A stretch of DNA of 64,000 bases from Pseudomonadota bacterium (GTDB taxonomy: Bacteria; Pseudomonadota; Gammaproteobacteria; Steroidobacterales; Steroidobacteraceae): contig JAEZFW010000049.1 of assembly GCA_023417315.1 (NCBI GenBank), forward strand, positions 148,729 to 212,728, written 5' to 3'. Shown here in pieces: positions 40,493-49,482 of this stretch. Position 1 is the first letter of the stretch. The number at the start of each line of letters is the position of its first letter. The notes beneath the pieces were generated by a model. The model was given only the letters and a program-made list of their open reading frames with translations, ran no database searches and was not told the origin of the DNA. Made by a program: the position numbers and the translations under genes.

Positions 40493-43182
40493 GCGCGGCG
40501 ATCGAGGGTTTCGGTGAGTCGTTGCGCGAGCCGTTCCCGTCTTTCGCTGCTCAATGGGCGTCCGGTCGAATCCGAGACATAGAAAACGTCCTCGGCGCGC
40601 TCGCCGACGGTCATGATCTTCGAGGTGTAGATATCGATGCCTTCGCTCATGAAGATCTTTGCGACTTCAGACAAAAGTCCAGGTCGATCGCCCGCGATGA
40701 GCTCGACGATCGTGCGTTGATTCACGGGGTCTTCGCTGAACTCGATCTGCGTCGGTGTCGAGAACATCCGCACCTGTCGTGGGGCGCGGCGGGTGACGGT
40801 CACTGTTGCATCATCCGGTCGCGACAGCGCGTGGGCGAGCTGCTGTTGAATGTCGCGGATACGCACGGCGTCGGCGATCTCCGCGCCCGTGTCTTCCAGT
40901 ACGTGATAGACATCGAGGCTGTAGCCGTCCGCTGTCGGCGTGATGCGTGCATCGACGATGTTGAGCCCGAGCTGATCGAGCAGAGCGGTGGTTCGCGCAA
41001 AGCTGTGTTGTGTCTGTGGTGTATAGGTCGAGATGCCCGTACCGCCACGTCCCGAACGCTGATGCACGGACACGAGCGAAGAGGGATCGCGTACGTCGCG
41101 ATCGATGAGCATCTGTGTATGCCATGTGATCTCTTCGGGGGTGTGCCGCAGGAAATACGCGTCTGTGAAGCGGCTCCACACGCGATCCACCCTCTCATCC
41201 GGCAAGCCAGCGCGCAGCACGAGCTCTCGTGATTGCGACTGCGTTTCGGCGATCAGCTGCTCTTTGTCGATAGGCGTTTCGAGTCCTCGCCGCAGCGCTT
41301 GCTTCGTGCGCTGATAGAACTCCGCGAATAGCGAAGCTTTCCAGTTATTCCAAAGCTTCGGGTTCGTGCCGCGGACATCGGCGACGGTGAGCACATACAG
41401 ATAGTCCAAGTGCGTCTGATCGCCGACGTGCTTCGCGAACTCGTGGATGACCTTAGGATCGGAGATATCCTTTTTCTGCGCGGTGACCGAAAGCACCAAA
41501 TGGTTGCGGACCAGCCACGCGACGAGTCTGGCGTCGTAGCGCGAGAGGCCTTGTTCTAGGCAAAAGGCTTCTGCGTCGACCGAGCCGAGCTCGGAGTGAT
41601 CGCCGCCTCGTCCTTTCGCGATATCGTGGAAGAGGGCCGCGAGGTAGGCGACTTCCTGCTTCGGCAACGACTGCATGATGCGCGACAACTCGGGCAGCTC
41701 GTGGTCGTACTTCGGCATCGCGAGTCGGCGCAGGTTGCTCAAGACGAAGAGCGTGTGAGCATCGACCGTATAAGCGTGGAACAAGTCGTATTGCATGCGA
41801 CCGACGATGCGGCCGAACGCGGGAATGTAGCGACCGAGCACCCCGTACAAGTTCATGCGACGTAGCTCGTGCGTCACGCCGATGGGCGCGCGCAGGATTT
41901 CGAAGAACAAGCGATGGTTGCGCGGGTGCTGCCGGAACTCTTCGTCGATGAGCCACAAGTGTCGCGTCAGCTGCCGGATCGTCGAGGCACGCACGCCGCG
42001 TATTTCCGGATGCTGTTGCAGTACGACGAAGATCTCGAGCAGCGCGGAAGGATACCGATCGAATACATCGTCATTCGTGAGCTCGAGATAATCGTTGCGG
42101 ATCTGAAAGCGCGGGTTGATCGGCGCCGGCTCGCTCGATGAATCGAAGAGGATCGCCTCGCGGAAGAGTTGCAGCAGCATCTCGTTGAGCAGACTCACGT
42201 CCATCGCCGTACGATAATAGCGCTGCATGAACTGCTCGACTGCGAGCGTGTAGGTGGCATCCTCGTAGCCGAACATCTTCGCGAGCCTGATCTGATGATC
42301 GAATAGCAGACGATCCTCGCGGCGCTTCGTCAGCACGTGTAAAGCGAACCGGATCTTCCACAAGTACGCCTGAGCGGTCTTGAGCTTGCGCAGCTCGCTC
42401 TTCGTGAGAAAGCCGTGATCGACGAGCTGATCGAGCGACTCGGCGCCGAAGTGGCGCTTCGCGACCCAGCCGATCGTTTGAATATCGCGCAAACCGCCTG
42501 GACTCGATTTGACGTTCGGCTCGAGGTTGTACGCCGTATCGTGATAGCGGTGATGCCGTGCAGTCTGTTCGGCAACTTTGGCTTCGAAGAACTCACGTGT
42601 CGGCCACACGCGCTCGGGTGCAAGCGCGCGGCGCATCGCTTCGAACAGCGACTCTGGGCCCGTGAGCAGGCGCGACTCGATGAGCGTCGTCGCAACGCTG
42701 ACATCGGCGGCACTCTCGCGTTGGCAATCATCGATGGTTCGTACGCTGTGACCCACCTCGAGCCCGATGTCCCACATGAACGTGAGAAATTGCTCGAGAT
42801 GCGATTGCCAAGGTGTCGCTTCGCTCTTCGGTAGGAGAATCAGGATATCGATATCGGAGCAGAGGTTGAGCTCGCCTCGTCCGTACCCCCCGACGGCGAT
42901 CAATGCGATCTCGCGGGCGTGATCGCCCACGTGCGTGCGCCAGGCACTCTCGAGGAGGATGTCGACGAGTCGCGCGCGGTCGCGCACTAGACGCTCTACA
43001 GGTTCGTCATCGAGGAAACGCTGCTGAAGCCTCGAGTCGCCTTCGGAGAGTGCACTTCGAAAGGCGGCGATGTCGTATCGATTCGCAGCTAGAGAGGCTT
43101 GCAGAACACTGAGGTAATCCCAACCCGGGTCGCTCACGACCGGGGTGAGCTCTTCCATGTCGTCCGGTGTGATGACGGGCAT
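40489..43182 (-). CDS. glnD: Bifunctional uridylyltransferase/uridylyl-removing enzyme GlnD
   Basis: GlnD senses glutamine and modifies or demodifies PII proteins (GlnB/GlnK), controlling nitrogen metabolism. The 897-residue protein has, in order, a nucleotidyltransferase domain (GGYGRGELNLCSDIDILIL), a helical linker domain, an HD phosphohydrolase domain (AALFHDIAKGRGGDHS) and two C-terminal ACT domains (VELIAGDRPGLLSEVAKIF in the second). All are complete. It lies between map and dapC on the same strand, the order usual in many gammaproteobacteria. The ATG at 43182 follows the map stop by 10 bases. Confidence 0.97.
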   Translation of the reverse strand: MPVITPDDMEELTPVVSDPGWDYLSVLQASLAANRYDIAAFRSALSEGDSRLQQRFLDDEPVERLVRDRARLVDILLESAWRTHVGDHAREIALIAVGGYGRGELNLCSDIDILILLPKSEATPWQSHLEQFLTFMWDIGLEVGHSVRTIDDCQRESAADVSVATTLIESRLLTGPESLFEAMRRALAPERVWPTREFFEAKVAEQTARHHRYHDTAYNLEPNVKSSPGGLRDIQTIGWVAKRHFGAESLDQLVDHGFLTKSELRKLKTAQAYLWKIRFALHVLTKRREDRLLFDHQIRLAKMFGYEDATYTLAVEQFMQRYYRTAMDVSLLNEMLLQLFREAILFDSSSEPAPINPRFQIRNDYLELTNDDVFDRYPSALLEIFVVLQQHPEIRGVRASTIRQLTRHLWLIDEEFRQHPRNHRLFFEILRAPIGVTHELRRMNLYGVLGRYIPAFGRIVGRMQYDLFHAYTVDAHTLFVLSNLRRLAMPKYDHELPELSRIMQSLPKQEVAYLAALFHDIAKGRGGDHSELGSVDAEAFCLEQGLSRYDARLVAWLVRNHLVLSVTAQKKDISDPKVIHEFAKHVGDQTHLDYLYVLTVADVRGTNPKLWNNWKASLFAEFYQRTKQALRRGLETPIDKEQLIAETQSQSRELVLRAGLPDERVDRVWSRFTDAYFLRHTPEEITWHTQMLIDRDVRDPSSLVSVHQRSGRGGTGISTYTPQTQHSFARTTALLDQLGLNIVDARITPTADGYSLDVYHVLEDTGAEIADAVRIRDIQQQLAHALSRPDDATVTVTRRAPRQVRMFSTPTQIEFSEDPVNQRTIVELIAGDRPGLLSEVAKIFMSEGIDIYTSKIMTVGERAEDVFYVSDSTGRPLSSERRERLAQRLTETLDRRA

Positions 43183-43192
43183 GCGCGGGTGC

Positions 43193-43960
43193 TCAGCGCT
43201 CGGCTGCGCCGAGCGTGAGCACTTCGCAGCCGGCGTCGGTCACGAGCACGGTGTGCTCCCACTGCGCCGACAACGAGTGGTCCTTAGTGATGACCGTCCA
43301 GCCGTCAGCCAGGAGTCGAACATGGCGCTTTCCGGCATTCACCATCGGCTCGACGGTGAACGTCATTCCGGGCAGGAGCTCCATGCCGCGACCGCGCTCT
43401 CCGTAGTGGAGGATCTGCGGGTCCTCGTGAAAAACGCGCCCGATCCCGTGTCCGCAATACTCGCGCACGACGCTCAAGTGCAGCGGTTCGACGAACGCCT
43501 GAATCGCTGCACCGATGTCGCCCACGTGGGCACCCGGACGGACCTCGCGAATGCCGATCCACATCGCTTCGCGCGTGATATCGATGAGCCGTTGCGCGGC
43601 CGGGGGAATCTTGCCGACGGCGTACATCCGACTCGTATCGCCGTGCCAGCCGTCCTTGATGACGGTCACATCAACATTCACGATATCGCCCTGCTTCAGT
43701 CGCTTGTCGGCGCTCGGAATGCCGTGACAGACGACATGGTTGACGGACGTGCAGATCGACTTCGGGAACCCGCGGTAGTTGAGGGGCGCAGGAATGGCCT
43801 GCTGCTCGTTGACGATGTACTCGTGGCAACGCGCATTGAGCTCCTCCGTCGTCACGCCAGGTACGATGTGCGGCTCGATCATGTCGAGCACGTCGGCGGC
43901 AAGCCGGCCTGCCACGCGCATGGCTTCTTGTTCAGCGGGGTTCTTGATCGTGACCTGCAT
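43193..43960 (-). CDS. map: Methionine aminopeptidase, type I
   Basis: Map removes the initiator methionine from nascent proteins. From the ATG at 43960 the protein has 255 residues. Substrate-pocket His and metal ligands are visible in VNHVVCHGIP, NVDVTVIKDGWHGDTSRM (two Asp), EYCGHGIGRVFHEDP (His) and FTVEPMV with a final Glu in WEHTVLV. The frame is open upstream to 44158, but MQVTIKNPAEQEAMRVAGRL aligns with the E. coli start. It is divergent from rpsB, as is usual. Confidence 0.96.
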   Translation of the reverse strand: MQVTIKNPAEQEAMRVAGRLAADVLDMIEPHIVPGVTTEELNARCHEYIVNEQQAIPAPLNYRGFPKSICTSVNHVVCHGIPSADKRLKQGDIVNVDVTVIKDGWHGDTSRMYAVGKIPPAAQRLIDITREAMWIGIREVRPGAHVGDIGAAIQAFVEPLHLSVVREYCGHGIGRVFHEDPQILHYGERGRGMELLPGMTFTVEPMVNAGKRHVRLLADGWTVITKDHSLSAQWEHTVLVTDAGCEVLTLGAAER

Positions 43961-44097
43961 ATGTCTGGAAGGGCCCTGCGAGGTCATCGACTGACCGGCT
44001 CGTGGCGCTGCCCTGAGATTAAGAGTGTGCAGTAGGCTGCGCATCGGGAAGGGATTTTCGCTTAAACAAACGCGAGGGAGAAAGTTCGCGACCATCG

Positions 44098-44126
44098 TTG
44101 GACCATGGTCGAGTTTATGGTATAAA
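44098..44126 (+). promoter_or_regulatory. Strong sigma-70-type promoter for rpsB-tsf
   Basis: TTGGAC (44098-44103) and TATAAA (44121-44126) are separated by exactly 17 bases and followed by a GC-rich discriminator (GCGCGCG). This is the best promoter match in the window. Transcription should start near 44133, giving a leader of about 137 bases before rpsB. Confidence 0.85.
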
Positions 44127-44182
44127 GCGCGCGTTTTTTTGGCAACGAATCTCTTCACTTAACGACTCACACTCGACCGGCA

Positions 44183-44232
44183 CATACGACGGGGTGCTTA
44201 CGAACCGCAAGCGGTGCGTAGGTCGTCGTATG
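44183..44232 (+). ncRNA. Structured rpsB leader, possible S2 autoregulatory element
   Basis: CATACGAC (44183-44190) pairs with GTCGTATG (44225-44232), enclosing a second helix ACCGC/GCGGT around two adenines (44204-44215). rpsB leaders in gammaproteobacteria are known to carry an S2-repressed structure; location fits, but I cannot confirm the family consensus by eye. Confidence 0.6.
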
Positions 44233-44269
44233 GGGCGAGTGGAGGCTTAACCCCTTAGGAGACTTGATC

Positions 44270-45304
44270 ATGACCAGCGTGTCCATGCGACAGATGCTGG
44301 AAGCGGGCGTTCATTTCGGACATCAAACCCGTTTCTGGAACCCCAAGATGGCGCAATTCATCTTCGGGGAGCGTAATCGAATCCACATCATCAACCTGGA
44401 AAAGACCCTTCCGCTCTATAACGAGGCGGCGGGTTTCGTTCGTCAGGTAGTTGCCGACGGCGGACGTGTGTTGTTCGTCGGCACGAAGCGATCCGCCCGC
44501 GAGGCGGTCAAAGTGGCGGCCGCGCGATGCGGCATGCCTCATGTCAGTCACCGCTGGCTCGGCGGCATGTTGACGAATTTCAAGACCGTTCGTCAGTCCA
44601 TCAAGCGTCTGATGGCGCTCGATGAGATGGCTCAGAACGGCACGCTCGAGCAACACAGCAAGCGCGAAGCGCAGGGGCTGCGCCGCGAGCGCGAGAAGCT
44701 CGAGCGCAGCTTGGGCGGCATCAAAGAGATGGAGTCGTTGCCCGATGTGCTGTTCGTGATCGACGTCGGTCACGAGCGCATTGCCATTCACGAGGCCAAG
44801 AAGCTGGGCATTCCCGTCGTGGCAGTGGTCGATACCAACTGCGCGCCCGATGACGTCGATTACGTCATTCCGGGCAATGACGACGCGATGCGCGCGATTG
44901 CGCTGTATGCCGAAGGCGTGGCCGATGCAGTGCTGGAAGGTCGCTCTGCGATTCCGGAAGTGCCCGCCGGCGAAGATGAGTTCGTCGAGCTCGACGAGGA
45001 AGGCAAGCCGAAGCCCAAGACCGGTGCGCCTCAACCGCGACGCGGCAAGACGGCTGCAGTCAAGAAGAAAGCACCGTCGCGTCGTCGCGTACCGGAGAAG
45101 GTCGAAGATGACCGCGTGGAAGATGTGGTCGCGGCCGAGGTGGACGATGTCGAAGCGGACGTCTCCCCGGAAGAGTTCATGGCACGGCGACGCGCAGCGC
45201 TCGCGAAGCGCAAGCCCACTGCCACGGATAAGCCGACCACCGAGATGCCGACCACCGAGACGCCGGCCACTGAGACGCCGACCACCGAGACGCCCGCGGA
45301 GTAG
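44270..45304 (+). CDS. rpsB: Ribosomal protein S2 with a long low-complexity C-terminal tail
   Basis: S2 binds the head of the small ribosomal subunit and is added late in assembly. The 344-residue protein begins TSVSMRQMLEAGVHFGHQTR and includes HIINLEKTLPLYNEA, FVGTKR and HRWLGGMLTNFKTVRQS, all as in E. coli S2 (241 residues). After about residue 230 comes an additional tail of about 110 residues with alternating basic and acidic blocks, ending in a TTETP-type repeat. A TTG two codons upstream is possible, but the ATG at 44270, with AGGAG 9 bases before it, is preferred. tsf follows 3 bases later. Confidence 0.96.
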   Translation: MTSVSMRQMLEAGVHFGHQTRFWNPKMAQFIFGERNRIHIINLEKTLPLYNEAAGFVRQVVADGGRVLFVGTKRSAREAVKVAAARCGMPHVSHRWLGGMLTNFKTVRQSIKRLMALDEMAQNGTLEQHSKREAQGLRREREKLERSLGGIKEMESLPDVLFVIDVGHERIAIHEAKKLGIPVVAVVDTNCAPDDVDYVIPGNDDAMRAIALYAEGVADAVLEGRSAIPEVPAGEDEFVELDEEGKPKPKTGAPQPRRGKTAAVKKKAPSRRRVPEKVEDDRVEDVVAAEVDDVEADVSPEEFMARRRAALAKRKPTATDKPTTEMPTTETPATETPTTETPAE

Positions 45305-45307
45305 TTC

Positions 45308-46198
45308 ATGGCCGTTACAGCTGAAGCAGTGAAGTTGCTCCGGGAGCGTACCGGGGCAGGGATGATGGAGTGCAAGAAGGCGCTCGTTGAGACCAATGGC
45401 GATCTCGATGCCGCCGCCGAGCTCATGCGTAAGGCCGGTCTTGCGAAAGCGGATAAAAAGGCCGCTCGTGTCGCCGCCGAAGGCGTGATCGTGATCGAGC
45501 GCAGCGCGGACGGCAAACGTGCCGCAATTGCCGAGATCAATTGCGAAACGGACTTCGTGGCGCGCGAGCAGGATTTCCAAGCTTTCGCGACGAACGTTGC
45601 GAAGCTTGCGCTCGAGCACCGCCCAGCATCGTTGGATGCGTTGATGGCGCTGAGCTTACCGAATGGTTCTTCGGTCGAGGAGACGCGCCGTGTGCTGATC
45701 GCGAAGATCGGAGAGAACGTCGGCGTGCGTCGTTTCGCATCACTCGAGGCGCCTGCCGTCATCGGCAGCTATCTGCACGGCACCCGGATCGGCGCGCTCG
45801 TGGCAATGAAGTCTGGTGATGAGGCGGTCGCGAAAGATATCGCGATGCACGTCGCCGCGATCAATCCTGCACGCGTCTCCGCAGCAGAGGTCCCGGCGGA
45901 CGATGTCGAAAAGGAGCGATCGATTTTCGTCGAGCAGGCGAAGAGCGATCCGAAGACCGCCGGTAAGCCACAGGAGATCGTCGACAAGATCGTGGACGGA
46001 AAGGTCCGCAAATGGCTCGGCGAGATCACGCTCCTGGGGCAGCCGTTCGTGAAGGACGACAAGCAGACTGTCGAGCAGTATCTGAAGAAGGCGGGCGGCG
46101 AGGTCGTTTCGATTCTCCGTTACGAAGTCGGCGCCGGCATCGAGAAGAAGCAAGAGGACTTCGCAGCCGAAGTCATGAAACAAGTGCGTGGGCAGTGA
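45308..46198 (+). CDS. tsf: Translation elongation factor Ts
   Basis: EF-Ts recycles EF-Tu by exchanging GDP. The 296-residue protein has the EF-Ts signature LRERTGAGMMECKKAL near residues 11-26, the core INCETDFVAREQDF and a dimerisation/coiled region. Length matches the family (about 283-300). It is cotranscribed with rpsB and closed by a clear intrinsic terminator. Confidence 0.97.
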   Translation: MAVTAEAVKLLRERTGAGMMECKKALVETNGDLDAAAELMRKAGLAKADKKAARVAAEGVIVIERSADGKRAAIAEINCETDFVAREQDFQAFATNVAKLALEHRPASLDALMALSLPNGSSVEETRRVLIAKIGENVGVRRFASLEAPAVIGSYLHGTRIGALVAMKSGDEAVAKDIAMHVAAINPARVSAAEVPADDVEKERSIFVEQAKSDPKTAGKPQEIVDKIVDGKVRKWLGEITLLGQPFVKDDKQTVEQYLKKAGGEVVSILRYEVGAGIEKKQEDFAAEVMKQVRGQ

Positions 46199-46223
46199 CG
46201 CCCCCTCTCGAATGCACGTCAGT

Positions 46224-46247
46224 AGAACCCCGCTTCGGCGGGGTTCT
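46224..46247 (+). terminator. Rho-independent terminator of rpsB-tsf
   Basis: AGAACCCCGC and GCGGGGTTCT form a perfect 10-bp stem around the stable tetraloop TTCG, followed by TTATAAT. It lies 26 bases after the tsf stop. Confidence 0.95.
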
Positions 46248-46379
46248 TTATAATAGTGTGCCCAAAACACAGTCGCGCTTGCCTGCCGTCGGCGGGAGAA
46301 GATCGTAAACAAAGGTCGCCGGTGCTACTGTTCGGGTAGGTTCGAGTTCTTCGTCTTATATCGATTCGAGAAGGCATTC

Positions 46380-47141
46380 ATGACGGCGAGCACAGGGGCG
46401 GGCGAAAGATTGCATGGCGATCCTGCAGGGCATGGCCTGCGTCGCATCCTCTTGAAGCTCTCCGGCGAAGCGTTGATGGGCGAGGAGGACTACGGCATCG
46501 ATCCCAGGATGCTGAAGCGCGTCGCCAACGAGATCCGCGAGGTGATGAGCCTCGGCATGCAAGTCGCAGTGGTCATCGGCGGCGGGAACATCTTCCGTGG
46601 CGCGGGTCTTGCGCGCGCAGGCATGGACCGGGTGACGGGCGATCACATGGGCATGCTCGCGACGGTGATGAACTCGCTGGCGATGCAGGATGCGCTCGAA
46701 GCCCTCGGGTTGTACGCGCGTGTCATGTCTGCGATCCGTATCAACGAAGTGTGTGAAGAGTACATACGGCGTCGGGCCGTGCGTCACCTCGAGAAAGGGC
46801 GCGTCGTGATACTCGCCGCCGGGACGGGCAACCCGTTCTTCACGACCGATACGGCAGCGAGCTTGCGCGCGATCGAGATCGGGGCCGACATCTTGTTGAA
46901 GGCAACGAAGGTCAACGGAATCTACACTGACGACCCGATGCGCAACCCGAATGCGACGCGCTATTCGAAGCTGACCTTCGACAAGGTTTTGATGGATCGG
47001 CTCAATGTCATGGACGCCACTGCTATTGTCATGTGCCGCGACAACAATCTGCCGCTCCGTGTATTCGATCTCACGGTACCGGGCGAGTTGTTGCGGATCG
47101 TGCGTGGCGAGGACGTCGGCACGTTGGTGGTAAATGGATGA
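46380..47141 (+). CDS. pyrH: UMP kinase
   Basis: PyrH phosphorylates UMP to UDP in pyrimidine nucleotide synthesis and is a homohexamer of the amino-acid-kinase fold. The 253-residue protein has ILLKLSGEALMG, VVIGGGNIFRGAG, TGNPFFTTDTAASLRAIEI and LLKATKVNGIYTDDP. About 15 additional N-terminal residues precede the core. It leads the pyrH-frr-uppS cluster, separated from frr by a periodic repeat. Confidence 0.97.
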   Translation: MTASTGAGERLHGDPAGHGLRRILLKLSGEALMGEEDYGIDPRMLKRVANEIREVMSLGMQVAVVIGGGNIFRGAGLARAGMDRVTGDHMGMLATVMNSLAMQDALEALGLYARVMSAIRINEVCEEYIRRRAVRHLEKGRVVILAAGTGNPFFTTDTAASLRAIEIGADILLKATKVNGIYTDDPMRNPNATRYSKLTFDKVLMDRLNVMDATAIVMCRDNNLPLRVFDLTVPGELLRIVRGEDVGTLVVNG

Positions 47142-47156
47142 AGTGCAGAAGGCGTA

Positions 47157-47234
47157 GGGGATAGCGCATGGGGGATAGTCAGATCACGAATGCACGGCTA
47201 GGCATTGCTATCCGCTATCCGCTATCCGCTATCC
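47157..47234. repeat. Heptad GCTATCC repeat with partial complementary arm (pyrH-frr gap)
   Basis: Four perfect GCTATCC heptads occupy 47207-47234. The left side (47157-47179) contains GGGATAG copies that are partly complementary. A small AATGC/GCATT hairpin lies between them (47189-47206). The element ends just before the frr Shine-Dalgarno sequence (GGAG at 47240). Confidence 0.85.
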
Positions 47235-47250
47235 TCTTCGGAGACGAGTC

Positions 47251-47808
47251 ATGATTAACGACCTCAAGAAAGATGCTACCGAGCGCATGCAGAAGTGCGT
47301 GCTGTCGCTCAAGAATGAGCTGAAGAAGCTGCGTACGGGCCGCGCACACACGAGCTTGCTCGATCACATCAAAGTCGACTACTACGGCTCGGAAGTGCCG
47401 CTGCAGCAAGTCGCGAGCGTCGCGCTCGAGGATGCGCGCACGATCACCGTGACGCCGTGGGAAAAGACGATGGTCGGCGCGATCGAAAAGGCGATCATGA
47501 AATCGGAGCTCGGCCTGACGCCGAACACTGCCGGCACCGTCATCCGCGTGCCGATGCCGCCGCTCACCGAGGAGCGCCGCCGCGATCTCACGAAGGTGGT
47601 GCGGCACGAAGCCGAGAATGCTCGAGTTGCTGTTCGCAACGTACGTCGCGATGTCATGAACGACTTGAAGGACATGCTCAAGGAAAAACTCGTGTCACAG
47701 GACGACGATCGGCGCGCGCAGGATGAGATTCAAAAGCTCACGGACAAGCACGTCGCAGAGATCGATCAAGTGCTGGCCGAGAAAGAAAAAGAACTGATGC
47801 AGGTCTAA
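47251..47808 (+). CDS. frr: Ribosome recycling factor
   Basis: RRF splits the post-termination ribosome together with EF-G. The 185-residue protein matches the family length exactly and shows LRTGRAHTSLLDHIKVDYYGSE (split here by eye as LRTGRAHTSLLDHI), VPLQQVASV, and PLTEERRRDLTKVV. It follows pyrH with a repeat-filled gap of 109 bases and is preceded by GGAG. Confidence 0.97.
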   Translation: MINDLKKDATERMQKCVLSLKNELKKLRTGRAHTSLLDHIKVDYYGSEVPLQQVASVALEDARTITVTPWEKTMVGAIEKAIMKSELGLTPNTAGTVIRVPMPPLTEERRRDLTKVVRHEAENARVAVRNVRRDVMNDLKDMLKEKLVSQDDDRRAQDEIQKLTDKHVAEIDQVLAEKEKELMQV

Positions 47809-47941
47809 ACGACCCAAGCGCAGACGTTGCATCGAAGGTGAGGCGCGTGCAATCGGCGGATCTTCGCACCATGAATACGCAGCTGACGGCGGACACGCGC
47901 TCGCTCGTGGAGCGCGGCACACACAGCTACGGCCGCGACCC

Positions 47942-48688
47942 ATGACGGTCGACTCAAGCGATACGCCTTTCCGCTTGCCGCGACACATTGCCGTCATCAT
48001 GGACGGCAACGGACGCTGGGCGGCCTCACGAGCCTTGCCGCGACCCGCGGGTCACAGCATGGGCGTCCGATCGGTCAAGCAGATCGTCGAGAATTGCGCG
48101 AAGCGCGGTGTGGAAGTCCTCACCCTCTTCGCGTTCTCGAGCGAGAACTGGAAGCGACCGAAGGACGAAGTCTCCATGCTCATGGGGCGGTTTCTCGAAG
48201 CGCTCGACAACGAGGTCGGCAAGCTGCACGAAAATGGCATCCGCTTGCGCTTCGTCGGCAATCTGCAGCAGCTCTCCGAGCCGTTACGACAGCGGATGCA
48301 AGCAGCGGTCGAGCTGACGAAGCGTAACGACCGCATGACGCTCGTCGTGGCCATCGCATACGGCGGGCGATGGGATATCGCTCAGGCAGCCCAAGCGCTT
48401 GCCCGCAAATGCTCGCTCGGCGAGGTGCGCGCGGACGATATCGATGAGGACCTGTTCGCGACGCATCTGGCGCTCTCCGATCTGCCGGACCCCGACCTGC
48501 TCATCCGAACCGGGGGCGAACAGCGCATCAGCAACTTCTTGTTGTGGAATCTGGCATACACCGAGCTGTACTTCTGCGATGTGCTCTGGCCCGACTTCGG
48601 CGAAACGGAACTTGTGGCCGCGATCGAGCACTTTGGTCGGCGGCAGCGTCGTTTCGGGCTAGCGCCCGGGCAGGCGGGAGTGCGCTGA
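47942..48688 (+). CDS. uppS: Undecaprenyl diphosphate synthase
   Basis: UppS condenses isopentenyl diphosphates onto farnesyl diphosphate to make the lipid carrier for peptidoglycan and O-antigen. The 248-residue cis-prenyltransferase has the catalytic IAVIMDGNGRWA, LTLFAFSSENWKRP, and the C-terminal LIRTGGEQRISNFLLWNLAY. Its TGA overlaps the cdsA ATG by one base. Confidence 0.97.
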   Translation: MTVDSSDTPFRLPRHIAVIMDGNGRWAASRALPRPAGHSMGVRSVKQIVENCAKRGVEVLTLFAFSSENWKRPKDEVSMLMGRFLEALDNEVGKLHENGIRLRFVGNLQQLSEPLRQRMQAAVELTKRNDRMTLVVAIAYGGRWDIAQAAQALARKCSLGEVRADDIDEDLFATHLALSDLPDPDLLIRTGGEQRISNFLLWNLAYTELYFCDVLWPDFGETELVAAIEHFGRRQRRFGLAPGQAGVR

Positions 48689-49482
48689 TGCTGCGGCAGC
48701 GTGTCATCACGGCAGCGGCGCTCGCGGTCATCGCGTTGCTCGCAATCTTCTTTCTCCCGCACACGGCCATGATGGTGGTCCTGGGCTTGCTCGTGCTCGC
48801 AGGCGCATGGGAGTGGTCGGTGTTTCCGGGGTTCACCAGCCATTCAGCGCGCCTCGCGTATGTGGCGCTCGTGGCTGTAGGCGTCGGAGTCGTATGGTTC
48901 TTCGCTCGCAATGGCGCCGAGATAGATGCGGTGCTCTATGTCGCGATCGCATGGTGGGTCGTTGCGCTCATCTGGGTGATCGCCGTACCGGGCAACGTAA
49001 ACGGGGCCACGGCCGGCATCGCCGGCTTGTTCGTGTTGATTCCCCCTTGGCTTGCCTTCGTGAAACTGCATGCGCACGGGCCGACATTGATGCTCTTCCT
49101 AGTGATACTCGTGGTCGCAGCAGATGTGGGCGCGTATTTCTCGGGGCGTCGTTTCGGCCGCAACAAGCTCGCGCCTCGGGTGAGCCCGGGAAAGACTTGG
49201 GAAGGGGTCATCGGTGGGTTCATCGGCGCCACAGTCATCGCGGTCATCGGCGTGTTCTGGTTCGATGTGCCCGCCGCGCCGTTCATCGTGCTGTCATTGG
49301 TGGCCGTCATGGCCTCGATTGTGGGCGACCTCACGGAAAGTTTGTTCAAGCGACACGCGGGCGTGAAGGACAGCGGCAGTCTTCTGCCCGGTCACGGCGG
49401 CGTGCTGGACCGAGTCGATAGCATGACTGCGGCCGCGCCTATTTTTATCGTCGGTCTGGAACGTCTCGGGTTGTTTCGATGA
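48688..49482 (+). CDS. cdsA: Phosphatidate cytidylyltransferase
   Basis: CdsA makes CDP-diacylglycerol, the precursor of all membrane phospholipids. The 264-residue inner-membrane protein has about seven hydrophobic segments and the family motif near the end (GVKDSGSLLPGHGGVLDRVDS), with metal-binding aspartates. The ATG at 48688 overlaps the uppS stop; the longer open frame starting inside uppS is rejected. It overlaps dxr by 4 bases. Confidence 0.96.
   Translation: MLRQRVITAAALAVIALLAIFFLPHTAMMVVLGLLVLAGAWEWSVFPGFTSHSARLAYVALVAVGVGVVWFFARNGAEIDAVLYVAIAWWVVALIWVIAVPGNVNGATAGIAGLFVLIPPWLAFVKLHAHGPTLMLFLVILVVAADVGAYFSGRRFGRNKLAPRVSPGKTWEGVIGGFIGATVIAVIGVFWFDVPAAPFIVLSLVAVMASIVGDLTESLFKRHAGVKDSGSLLPGHGGVLDRVDSMTAAAPIFIVGLERLGLFR

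Noticed and set aside
44264..44269. TTG at 44264 as the rpsB start
   Set aside because: The ATG two codons later has better Shine-Dalgarno spacing and matches the S2 N-terminus.
47809..47941. tRNA or small RNA in the frr-uppS gap
   Set aside because: I found no cloverleaf, no T-loop consensus and no promoter-terminator pair; the gap appears featureless.
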